Shown: positions 35,190-45,724 of the stretch, piece by piece
Layout of the letters: each line of letters begins with the position of its first letter
Numbering within the stretch: position 1 is the first letter of the stretch
Origin: Siniperca chuatsi
Taxonomy: Eukaryota; Chordata; Actinopteri; Centrarchiformes; Sinipercidae
Assembly: GCF_020085105.1 (NCBI RefSeq)
Contig: NC_058055.1
Location: 28,776,872-28,840,871 of the forward strand
DNA: 64,000 nucleotides
Reading direction: 5' to 3'
Program-made: the position numbers and the translations under genes
The notes under the pieces: model-generated
The model's input: the letters and a program-made list of their open reading frames with translations, nothing else
What the model was told of the DNA's origin: nothing
Databases searched by the model: none

Positions 35190-35330
35190 CGAATGTTAGC
35201 ATGTTAACTGTACACATGCTAATCATTAGAATGTTAACATGGTGGCTAAGGTTAGCATGTTGATATCCATACTATAGGGATGGTAACATGCTAAGCTTAG
35301 CATGTCAATGAGCTAATACAAATACACACT
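35190..35330. repeat. GTTAGCATG-rich repeat fragment
   Basis: Repeated and inverted GTTAGCATG / CATGCTAA motifs (GAATGTTAGCATGTTAACTG, AGGTTAGCATGTTGATATCC, GCTTAGCATG) are typical of the head of repeat B or a relative. Confidence 0.5.
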
Positions 35331-36974
35331 GTGCTTTGAGTTGAACGTTACCACAAAGTCTGATGAAAGTGACTGAGATGAGTCCGAGATGTCCTGAAAA
35401 GGTACAAGATGAACCCTTTTGATTTAGGCAACACCTTTCCTTTCCTTCAGCGCCACCATCAGGACAAACTAGCTTCACTCCTGATACAATTAACAACAGA
35501 CAGTAATTAAGGTTTCACCACTGCTAATGTTTATTAGTCGCAAGATTTTACATTCTGGTAGATTGATTGATTGATTGATTGATAGATACATGATTGTCAA
35601 AGAGGTGATGAAGATCATCCGTGCAATGATTCAAACCGCCTTCCTGACAAAAAAAAAATGTAAATCTAATTTCAATTTAAACAAAGTGATGAGTCAACTG
35701 TCCGTTAGCACTAGCATTTCCTGTGGTTGTTTCACAATAAAATACCTTCACATTCAAATGCATTTATTATGAAACACATGCACATGTTATGTTAGCATGT
35801 TTTCACGTCTCAGCTGTTTTGTTGCTGCTTCCTGTCGAACTCAGTGGATTGTTGAGGAATTTAGTTCATAAATCATCAGATAACTTTCCTGACAGACACG
35901 TTACTGAATGTAAGATGCTTCTTATTAACGGCAGAAGGTCAAACAGATAAATCAACTTCTGAACAAGAGATATTAGTGGCTGCTGGAGGAAACTATTTGA
36001 CCAATCAGGAGCTGCAGTGTGTGATTCTGCAGGTCCTTGAATAAGACTTTGCATTAAAACAGTAATTAGTTCACTTGTCCGTCTTTCACATCATCGTTTT
36101 GTTTTTATTTGTTGGTGAAAAATGTAAAACATTTCGTCATAGTTCTTGTTTTCAAACCTTACTTTTGATTCAGTTTTAGTCTAGTGTTGTAAAAAAAAAA
36201 AAAGGTCAACAAATCATAGTTTTCGCTGGTAAAGTAACTAAGGTAATATTATGCATATGCATCTCTGTAGACCCACCTGACTTATTGTACTGTAACTATG
36301 TAAATATATACGGACATCAGTGATTTACACATTAACTAAATCTTATCCAGGACTAGTTGACTAATAATAAGTTTTAGTAGTGGACTAGTCGGTGAAACCC
36401 CTCTTCTTCATAAACATTGCAGCCTCGTGGAGCTGCTAGTTACAGACTGTTAACGTTGTAAACACGAAGAAAAAGAAGCAGCTGTTGAACAGGCTGGCTG
36501 TGTGTTTTCCGTCCTGTTTCAGGCAACAACGAGCAGCGAGCACGCGAGTCCAGTTTAGTGTTGATGAGCGACAGCTGACAGTAAATAACCTCCTCCGTCT
36601 ACAACACAGCGCAGATGCTGCTGCTGCTGCTGACTAACAGTTTAACAGCAGGATGAGCTGAAGCTCTGTGACGGGCACCGACGCTGGGGAGGTTTCCGAT
36701 TTCATCGCCTGGGAGGAAAAAATACAAAACACGAAGAGGAAGTCTTCATGTCTGTACAGCCTGCAGACAGCTAGCTTAGCATAAAGACAGCTGCTGTCAC
36801 AGGTGTTGTTGGTAAAAGGTTTAATCTCACCTGCAGTGCTGACATCAGCATCACTTCTCACATAATGTTCATGAGGCTGCATGTCATGTGTTCACATGTC
36901 ACAAAGTTTAAATTAATTTCCTGGTGTCCCACTTTAAAAAAAACAAAAAAAAAGTCAACAGGTAAGGCCGCTGC
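35331..36974. other. Intergenic / downstream of pgap2, no other gene
   Basis: A (TTGA)n-like tract lies at about 35563-35582. The last part presumably includes the pgap2 3' UTR on the minus strand. No clear AATAAA is visible close to the stop. Confidence 0.35.
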
Positions 36975-39900
36975 TCAGTAACGTTTGTCTTCAGGCGGCG
37001 TGGCCACGATCACCTCTTTGCTCCCAAAGTCCCAGAAGGCCGTCATGTGGAAGGCCATGTTGGAGAAGACCACCAGGTACTCAAAGAGGGCGAACAGGGT
37101 GTAGACTGGAGGACGGAGAGAGACAGAGACAGGAAGTGAATAACTGAGAGAATCATCCTGCAGACAATCACAGCAGGACTCCGACGCTCACCTCCCGTTT
37201 CACAGAACTTGTTGTGGCGTCTGAAGAAGTAAGCGGCAGCCACGCAGCAGATGACGTTAAACACGAAGAGACGCACCTTCCAGCGATACGATGTCCTCTC
37301 CTGAGAGACACGGAGAGAATTCAAATGTATTTGTTTATAGAAAACAGTGATGTGATGAGAAACACGACTGTGGTCATGACAATCAGGTTTTTATGAATGT
37401 ATGTATGTATGTTTTATGTATTCAGAACCTTTATATCTTGATGTCTCCAGATATTAAACAGTTTAGAGCCGCAACTAAGTTATTTTCATTATCAATGAAT
37501 CTGCCGATTATTTTCTCAACTAATCGTTTCAGCTGTAAAACCGATCTGGTGATGCTTTGGGTCTGTAACAACCAACAAATTACACTGAACGCCTGAACGC
37601 AGCATTTAGCATCAGAAACCTCCTCAGAGTCCTAACTCCGTCAGGTCTGAACTCTCAGACATGAAACTCACGTCGAGTCGTTCAGCGCGACTCGCACGTC
37701 CAGAGGACGTCATCGTCCCTGACGTCCGTCCAGAATAAACCTCCAGAAACCAGCTGAGACGCCAGAGAAGAAAGCGGCTGCAGAACCTGCCTGAGAATCC
37801 TGCTGTTTCTAAGTTTCCTTCAGTCTCACAGTGATCCAGAGACAGCTGTCTGTCCGTCCACGGGTCCACTGCAGACAGGAGCTGCTGACTGCTGGTTCGG
37901 CTGCTTTAATGGGACAGTGACTAAACGTGGACACATTCAGGCTCACAGACGGCTAACAGACGGACTAACAGACGGCTGACAGACGGGCTAACAGACGGGC
38001 TGACAGACGGGCTAACAGACGGGCTAACAGACGGGCTAACAGACGGACTGACAGACGGGCTAACAGACGGCTAACAGACGGCTGACAGACGGGCTAACAG
38101 ACGGGCTAACAGACGGACTGACAGACGGGCTAACAGACGGCTAACAGACGGCTGACAGACGGCTTAACAGACGGACTGACAGACGGGCTAACAGACGGCT
38201 AACAGACGGACTGACAGACGGGCTAACAGACGGCTAACAGACGGCTGACAGACGGGCTAACAGACGGGCTCACAGACGGGCTAACAGACGGCTAACAGAC
38301 GGCTGACAGACGGGCTAACAGACGGCTAACAGACGGACTAACAGGCGGCTGACAGCAGGCGGCTAACAGACGGACTAACAGGCGGCTGACAGACGGGCTC
38401 ACAGGCGGGCTGACAGGCGGCTAACAGACGGGCTAACAGACGGGCTGACAGACGGCTAACAGACGGGCTGACAGACGGGCTGACAGACGGGCTAACAGAC
38501 GGGCTGACAGACGGCTAACAGACGGGCTGACAGACGGGCTCACAGACGGGCTCACAGACGGGCTCAAGTTGTAGGAAAACATGTTCTGAGCAAAAAGTGA
38601 TTATCCCAAACAGAAGATGGAAAGCAGAACAGGAGCGACAAATCCATTAATATTAGCTTTTTGTTGTTGTTTTACACGATCAGTGCATTTTTTAACATGA
38701 CTAAGTCTCAACATGCTTCTCACTCTCCTCCATTCATATACTGAAAATAACAGCCAGACATGCCGAGCGAACACACGCATGACTCTGCGTTCTTGCTTCT
38801 TCACTGAGTCACTTTAACAACTTCTCCAGGATGCGTGGGGACTCTGAGAATATAAAATATTAAAACGGGAGGAGTTTCCCTTCAATCAGCTGGTGAAGGT
38901 TTCCTGGAAGCTCAGCTGTCACATGATGCGAAGACTGGAGTTCTGCTTAAACTGCCGACGTCACCGAGTGACACATTTCTGTGCTGTTACTGAAACAGGG
39001 AAGCACCAAAATAACGTTCAGACAGAAGAGAAGCTAAACTGCAGAGTAACAGACGCAAGACTAACACCGCGACGTCAGGTTCCTGCTGGTTTTAATGACC
39101 TGTGCGTGGGAAAGAGACTGAACTTGCATTTCACGACACATTGTCAAGGACCCCAAAACCTCCTCAAAGACCTCAGGATCTTCCTTTAGCACTCCTTGAG
39201 CCACTTTAAGTACCACAAACATGCTTCAAAGACTCCAAGCACCTCATAAAATATCAATACAACAATAAAAGCGCCTTTGAAATTATTACGGACCCCTGGA
39301 AACTCTTCAAGGACCACTAGAACCTCCTAAACCATTCGTTCAGGGTTCAGGACCCTCTTAGATTCTCCCTGCTCTGCTGACAGTGTTTTCTGTGCTGGTG
39401 CGGTGGATGTGTAGCTCTGCGGCGCCCCCTGCAGGTGGAAACTCAGCACTGCTTCAAACAGCAGGAGGGCTGGTGTGCTGGCTGGCGCAGCACCTGTCGG
39501 ACTTCAACGCAGGACTTTTTGGCTGCAGATTGAGTCACTTGTGAGTCACCTGAGCGAGTCATACCTCTAAATAAACAACAGAAGAAGAATAGCGAGCAGG
39601 AAGTGAAGTGGAGGAAAAACAAACTGAACTGTGGCGAGAGAATAAACTCTTGTACGTCGCCAGGTTTCTGCTCCTTCCCGACTGTCAAACACTGAAGCGT
39701 CTTCATGTCGGTTTGTGTTTCAGCTTTCAGCTGGTCGTCAGGCTCGTTCTGAGCTTCAGTCGAGCACAGACGTCCTCTGTAACGACCCGTTTCAGCGCAG
39801 ATGAAGTCTGCAGACTAACTGATCTGCTGCTCTCTGTGTTTCTTGATATCTGCAGGCAGCTGCTAGCTAGCGTTAGCTTCCCAGCAGGTAGAAACTGACC

Positions 39901-40600
39901 GGTGGAAGTTGTAACCACGTACATTTATTTAATAAAGAAATATTGTACTTTTAACTCCACTACGTTTATCTGACAGCTTTCGTTACTTTGCAAGTTAAGA
40001 TTTTTGCACGCAAAGAAAATGAATCTGCAGCTGTTTTGATGTTTGAAGTCGTTTCTCCTGTAAATCCCTTCCTGGCTGCAGCTCCTCAGATGTGCAGATC
40101 TGCTGCTTTTCCTCTGAACGACTGTAATAACTGTGATGTTTGTTAATAACGTCGAGCTTCGGACTGTCGGTCGGACACGACGACACGCTGAAGGCGTCGC
40201 TTTGGGCTCTGGGTCCAAACCGATCGATCGATCGATGGATCGACGGAGAAAAGAATCGGCAGATGGATCCAGAATGAAAAGCATCATCAGCTGCAGTCCG
40301 ATACAAACCGGTTCAACATGAGCTCCAGCTCCACCAGCTGCAGCAGCAACATCCTGCTTTACATTAATGCACGAGGAATAATAACCTGATGATAGAATAT
40401 ATAACAGCACAGCAGCCACAGGGACGCTGCACTGCTTTAATGCTTTAAGGGCTGTTTCCTGAAAGAAGACGGAAAGTTTCATTATGAAAAACAAACTGCT
40501 CGAACTTAAGACATAATGGCATCACCAGAAGGTTTTATTAAAACTAAACTAAATGATGTTTGTTTGTATTTGTACATATATAATACAATAAAAACATCAA

Positions 40601-40633
<33 letters not shown>

Positions 40634-43600
40634 AACATAAATACATAAAGGTTTGTTTACCTCTGGGTTCACATACTGTCTCCTGATCACCTGCCACAGT
40701 CTGCATGTAATGAGCATGTGCAGCAGCGAGCTCGCTATGAACACGATGAAACCGTTTTTATGAACACCTGCAGACACAAACAGGATGAGCTGGAAATACG
40801 TTCGGTAATAAACTTCAAAGAAAAATGAAATGTGAACAGAAAATATAAAATGATCCGTTTTAAGTTAAAACAGGTTCACATTTAGTGAAATCCTCGTCTT
40901 CTCTTCCTCTCTGAGAGTCAGATGTTCAGATCGATGCCGCTCTCATGTCTGTACAGTAAATACGAAGCTGCAGCCAGCAGCCGGTTAGCTTAGCTTAGCA
41001 TAAAGACTGGAAACGGGGGGAAACCGCTAGCCTGGCTCTGTCCGAAGGTACCAGAATCTAATATCTGCACCTCTACAGCTGATCAACATGTTGTATCTGG
41101 TTCGTTAATCTGTAAAAACTATGGATGCACAATATATTGTTGGCCGATAAGTTAAACATTTTTAATTATTGTTATTGATTTCTGATAATGAATTACGTCT
41201 GTGGACGAGACGCCACACAAACCTGTCTGTCTGAAACTTGAGGTTTTATTCTACTCGTGATCCGTAACAGCGACAAAATCCAGGTGAGACGGTACGAGTA
41301 AGTTACCAAACACCTGCCACACGGAGCTCGTTACGCTAACAGCGAACGAACCCTAACGAGCCGGAAACGAACAGTAACTGTTGATTAGCCTAATTAGCTA
41401 ATGATTAGCCTAATTAGCTAAAGATGATTTATTGGGGCTTTTATTTGATACGAACAGCTGAAGAGAGACGGGAGATGTGGGGGAGGGAGGGGGGATGACG
41501 TGGACTCAAACCGGGCCGCCGCGGTGAGGACTCGCTCTACCAGGTGAGGGAGGACAGGGGACCAACGGAAAAGACCTGCAGCCTTTCTAAACACGGGTAC
41601 GAGAGTTCGGTAAACACGAATTACTTCCAGAAAAGTCTTTAACGGTTTTTGTAGCCGACATAAGCTTTTCAAAAGGAGACGCGGTCCGGTATCAATTACT
41701 TTACAAGTTCACAGCACATTGTGTTTTCTTTATTCTCTCACGGAGGAGCTGTGTGCTGGATCACAAAACTAAACGTGTGGATAGTCATCAGTTCACAGTA
41801 AAAACAACAGTTTGCTGTTTTGAGGAGAGTTATGTGTGGGAAATCTCTGCTGTTTGAAACGCTGAGTGGAGGCCGGGGTCAGCCGGTCTCTGGCGGGTCG
41901 GCTGCACTCACTGTAGGTTTCGGTGGACGACACGTATGTGAGCAGCAGCAGGCCGGTGTTTTCGGCGAGGCTGCAGAGGAGAGCCAGCCCGCTCAGCAGC
42001 AGCTCCGGCAGCCTCTTGGCGAAGCGGCCGCGGTAGAAGCTGAAATAGGCGGCGGCCACCAGGTAGCGCGGCGCAGAGTGCAGGCCGATGCAGCAGCGCC
42101 AGATGTAGCGCTCCGGCACGCGGCTGATGGCGGCGCTGATGGACGGGAGGTAGTTTGACACCTGATTGGACAAAAGGAAAAAACACACAGACGCTTATTT
42201 TAGCCACCGATCTTAAAGATTTCCCTCTCGTTTACTCCTTATCTTTCATAGAGTTCGGTGATGATTTCATGGTTTGTGCTCTCGCCGTTTGTCAGCTCGC
42301 GCCTCCACCAAGACTGGAAAATCCGTAAAATGTGTTTTTAAAACTAGAAAATATCTTTAAATCTACAAAAACACACTGACTGCAAGGAATAACACGTTAG
42401 GTCAACAACACTAACGTCCCACACGTTGAAAACCAAGACAGACACGAGACACGCGACATAAAACCAAACTGCATCTTTCTAAAGCAGAAACTGCCCAGGA
42501 ACATTTCCTGGATTTGTTCCCCGAAGACGAAGCGCTCTCGACCCCGCAGGTCATTCGGCGGTCCAACTGATCGGGAATCAGACTGCATTTGTTCGTATGC
42601 GTAGAAATGGCCGGAGCTGCTTTTCCTCGTTGCTTTCAGAGAACAAACGGCTCGCTTCAGTTTATATTCCCAGGTCGCTGACAGGCAGACCGCGGCCCGG
42701 GTCCGGACCCAGACGCCGTCCCATCTGGACCCGGAACTACAGCCCATAAATGATATTACTACAATCTGAGTATCACTACAGTTTGACGGAGCGTTTCTAT
42801 TTTTTTCTAGCCTTCAGCGGTCCAGGAGACTCGCAGACCAATTGCACGCGATGTAAATCACCTCACGTGACGCCACTCAGCCAATCAAATCTGCGCATTC
42901 AGATAAGCACTGCGACTCGAGTCGGTGAGTGCGAGACGAGACGAGAGACAACAAGTGAGTCAGAGGACAGTAACGTCACACGAGACGAGAATCACGAATG
43001 GACTCACCTTCCCACGAGCTTTCAAACACGTTATCCACCTGCTTTTTATTTCATGTTTCTAAAGCTCTCGGTTGTGTATTTTATTTTAAAAGCAACTTAT
43101 TATTTATAATCCTTCTGGTTCAAAGTGAAAACTGACAATAAATATGGTTGAAATATTTCTGATTTGCACTTTGTCAGATGTTGACACGCAGACGCCGACA
43201 CAACTACGTCAACACACATGGCACCGAATCACAACACGAGTCCGACGCTGCGATGCTCTGGACCTCTTTGAGGTTTAACCGAACACCCCTGATTTACGCC
43301 GAGTCCCAGACCTGGTTCGAACAATCCGATCTGAAAGCTTCTTTGCTTTTTAGAGATCGGGTATCTGATCCGCCCAAAACACACGGCGACTGTAGACGGG
43401 TCTTGATAAACAGAAGTTAACTGGGTCTTTAATGAAAACAGAACCATGTTACTTTGCGTCATGTGTTCCTGAAGTTAGTCGCTAAACGGAGCTGATGACA
43501 TGTTTCCTCTGACAGTTCACTTCGCTCTGCACGCTGCTGTTTGGTTTCACAGCGTGGCGACTTACCAGACAGTGCGTGTACGTTGCGTCCTCAAAGTGGT

Positions 43601-43733
43601 AGATGAGCGAAGTGACGAGGCAGGCGACGAGGCCGGTCAGAGGCAGCAGCACCGTCCCCACGGCGAAGCTGGTGAAAGGGAGCCGGATGAGGGGCCGGTC
43701 CCGGTCCAGGCTGCCGTACGGCCCCTGGAGCAT
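36975..43733 (-). CDS. pgap2: PGAP2 (post-GPI attachment to proteins 2), complete
   Basis: Membrane protein needed in the Golgi for fatty-acid remodelling of GPI anchors (reacylation step). Coding exons on the minus strand: 43733-43566, 42161-41912, 40767-40661, 37300-37192 and 37105-36975. All junctions are GT-AG and in frame, giving 254 residues, equal to human PGAP2. Diagnostic segments: [12 protein letters not shown] near the start, [10 protein letters not shown] and [18 protein letters not shown] (residues about 59-90), [64 protein letters not shown] and the end PEDKRY. Several hydrophobic stretches fit a multi-pass protein. The start is the first ATG after a good acceptor (43735/43734) and matches the human start region. 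Introns hold a SINE and copies of repeats A, C and D. It converges on rhog. Confidence 0.97.
37465..37545. repeat. Dispersed repeat C fragment in pgap2 intron
   Basis: It has AGAGCCGCAACTAAG at one end and CTCAACTAATCGTTTCAGCT at the other, a very short foldback-like version of repeat C. Confidence 0.55.
37617..37945. repeat. Dispersed repeat A, fullest copy
   Basis: It starts ACCTCCTCAGAGTCCTAACT and runs to GCTTTAATGGGACAGTGACT, then GTGGACACATTCAGGCTCAC. It leads directly into a 12-bp tandem array. It lies in a pgap2 intron. Confidence 0.85.
37946..38565. repeat. 0.62-kb minisatellite of GGCTAACAGACG units
   Basis: About 50 units of 11-13 bp alternate among GGCTAACAGACG, GGCTGACAGACG and GACTAACAGACG. 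It begins where repeat A ends. The inverted repeat A copy at 3440-3480 has about three of the same units, so the array grew from the element's end. Confidence 0.95.
38566..39924. other. pgap2 intron, nothing recognised
   Basis: No gene or known repeat was seen. The short open frames here are unsupported. Confidence 0.4.
39925..40455 (-). repeat. Dispersed repeat D, copy 3, in pgap2 intron
   Basis: It matches 9693-10160 in reverse: GTTAATAACGTCGAGCTTCG, GCTCCAGCTCCACCAGCTGC and CTGATGATAGAATATATAAC. The 189-residue minus frame across it is a repeat-borne open frame, similar to the one at 9725-10156. Confidence 0.85.
40599..40632. repeat. (GT)n(AT)n microsatellite in pgap2 intron
   Basis: GT repeat running into ATATATATA, a short way downstream of the exon that ends at 40661 (minus strand). 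Confidence 0.9.
41415..41560 (-). mobile_element. tRNA-derived SINE in pgap2 intron
   Basis: On the minus strand an A-box-like CCTGGTAGAGCGAG (about 41531-41544) is followed by a B-box-like GGTTTGAGTCC (41502-41512). Then comes ACGTCATCCCCCCTCCCTCC and a tail AATAAAAGCCCCAATAAATC. This is the layout of a percomorph tRNA-type SINE. Confidence 0.75.
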
Positions 43734-43926
43734 CCTGGACAAACGCGACAGAGGAAGAAACACAAGATCACACGTTCGATCTCTTCAACACACCTGCCGT
43801 GTCTCACCTGCCGGCCACAGCTTCCTTAGCAGCATGTTCAATAGCGGTGTCGGTTATCACAGTATTTTCACTATTAGTCAGTTCTTTGTTTACACTGTCA
43901 AATAGAAAGCTGTTTCCTGACGTTTT

Positions 43927-44005
43927 ATAGACCAAACGAATAATCGATTAATCAAGAAAACAATCTGCCAATGAATTATTAATGAGAGTAAGCGTTGGCT
44001 GCAGC
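43927..44005. repeat. Dispersed repeat C fragment
   Basis: It contains AACGAATAATCGATTAATCA and, at the other end, GCGTTGGCTGCAGCCCTGC. It lies in the 5' intron of pgap2. Confidence 0.5.
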
Positions 44006-44039
44006 CCTGCACGTTAACGTAAACAAACGTAAAGAAGTA

Positions 44040-45055
44040 ATCCACCGATGCACACGGAGAGGAGCTCAGCCATCAATACAACCTACGGCTGCTTCTATAG
44101 TGATTATTTAATGCAACCACAAGGGGGCACAAGCCAGCGTGCTGCAGGTGCGACGGAGGAGCTCAAGGTGGAGGTGGGTCTGCATCGAGGATCGGCTCTG
44201 AGCCCCTTCCTGTTTGCTCTGGTGACAGACGGGCTGACAGATGAGGTTAGACAGGAATCTCCATGGACTGTGATGTTTGTGGATGATTTGTAGTGAGAGC
44301 AGGTGGAGCAGGTGGAGGAAAATCTAGAGAGATGGAGGTCTGCTCTGGAAAACAGAGGAGTGAAGCTCAGCTGCAGTAAGACAGAATACAGGTGCGTCAG
44401 TGAGAGGGACCCAGGTGGGACGGTGAGGTCACAGGGAGCAGAGGTGAAGAAGGTGCAGGACTTTAAGTACTTAGGGTCAACGGTTCAGAGCGATGGAGAC
44501 TGTGGAGAAGAGGTGAAGAGGCGAGTGCGAGCAGGTTGGAGCGGGTGGAGAAAAGTGTCAGGTGTGTTGTGTGATAAAAGAGTCTCAGCAGGAATGAAAG
44601 GACAGGTGTTGGAGACAGTGGTGAGACCAGCGATGTTGGACAGCTTAGAGACAGCGGCACTGAAGGAAAGACAAGAGGCAGAGCTGGAGGCAGCAGAGCT
44701 TAAGATGCTGAGGTTCTCTTTGGGAGGGAGATGCTGAGGTTCATCTTTGGGAGAGGGACGAGGACGGACAGGATCAGGAACGAGGACATCAGAGGGACAG
44801 CTCGTGTTAGATGAGATAAAGTCAGAGAGGACAGATCGAGGTGGTTTGGACGTGTTCAGAGGAGAGACTGTGAATATATTGGTAGAAGGATGCTGAGGGT
44901 GGAGCTGCCAGGCAGGAGGTCTAGAGGAAGACCAAAGAGGAGGTTTATGGATGTAGTGAGAGAGGACAGGAAGCTAACTGGTGCGAGTGAAGAGGACGCA
45001 GAGGACAGGGTTAGATGGAGGCACGTGATTCGCTGTGGTGACCCCTGAAAGGAAG
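44040..45055 (+). mobile_element. RTE-like LINE, C-terminal reverse-transcriptase remnant
   Basis: The plus frames encode VGLHRGSALSPFLFALVTDG, then ESPWTVMFVDDL followed by a stop. The catalytic box is FVDD where FADD is usual. After the stop come QVEENLERWRSALENRGVKL, VKKVQDFKYLGSTVQSDG, GWRKVSGVLCDKRVSAGMKG and, after a frame change, RRSRGRPKRRFMDVV and IRCGDP with a stop near 45048. A small tandem duplication (GATGCTGAGGTTC twice, about 44704-44745) breaks the frame. Dead 5'-truncated copy in the 5' intron of pgap2. The LINE clade is from memory of the protein pattern. Confidence 0.85.
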
Positions 45056-45344
45056 AGGAGACTTCTATATTGATTGTTTGTATGCCGAACTGTAGAACCG
45101 GTCACAAGACCCGAGCGGCGGCTGCAGCCCGGGGCCAGTCTCTGCTGCCAGCCCAGTACACTTTAAAACTTCCAGAGTTATCACCGGACTTCTGCGTGAC
45201 CAAACCCAACGGCGGGTTTCGAACACGTGTGTGTTTACCTTTTACAGGTGATGTAAAGCCTGTCGTCACTCTGCACACAGTGTTTGGCTAACAGTTAGCC
45301 TTAAACAGGGGCAGGCATGTCGGTTTACAGTGTGAAACACTCAC

Positions 45345-45690
45345 CTTTACAGCTCTCCGGGCCGGCTCGACCAGGTGCTGCGCTCCGCAGCCATTTAACC
45401 ACCTTTAGCTCGTATTAAAAGCCCAAAGAGCTAATCCTGTTAGCTCAGGTTAGCCTCCGTAACCACTCAGGTAACGTAACATAGCTAGTTAGCTAACGCT
45501 AGCTATGAACTTCAGTCGGCTCTAACGTGAAATGTTGAAGTTAAAGTTTCTTAGCCAAACGTGTGACTTCTCTGCAGCGGCTCCGGTCAGTTTACCGTCA
45601 CTGACAGACTTTATGTGCCGTTTTTTCTGTTAGTTAATGATTCTCTGGCTGTTTGTTAGCAGCATCCGGCTAGCGACAACAAGGCGCGGG
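45345..45690 (-). promoter_or_regulatory. pgap2: Probable 5' non-coding exon and promoter of pgap2
   Basis: On the minus strand a good donor GTAAAG/GTGAGTG lies at 45345/45344, after CpG-rich sequence. It would splice to the acceptor at 43734 just before the pgap2 ATG. The upstream limit is unknown; a retroelement lies immediately beyond (from about 45725). Confidence 0.45.
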
Positions 45691-45724
45691 ACTTCCGGCC
45701 GAGACAACCTTCAGAATAAAAGTC

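Noticed and set aside
41820..42158. 112-residue plus-strand frame over a GC-rich stretch
   Set aside because: Antisense shadow of pgap2 exon 42161-41912, which is supported by clear homology and splice sites.
43500..43905. Plus-strand frames of 100-109 residues
   Set aside because: Antisense shadows of the first coding exon of pgap2 (43733-43566).
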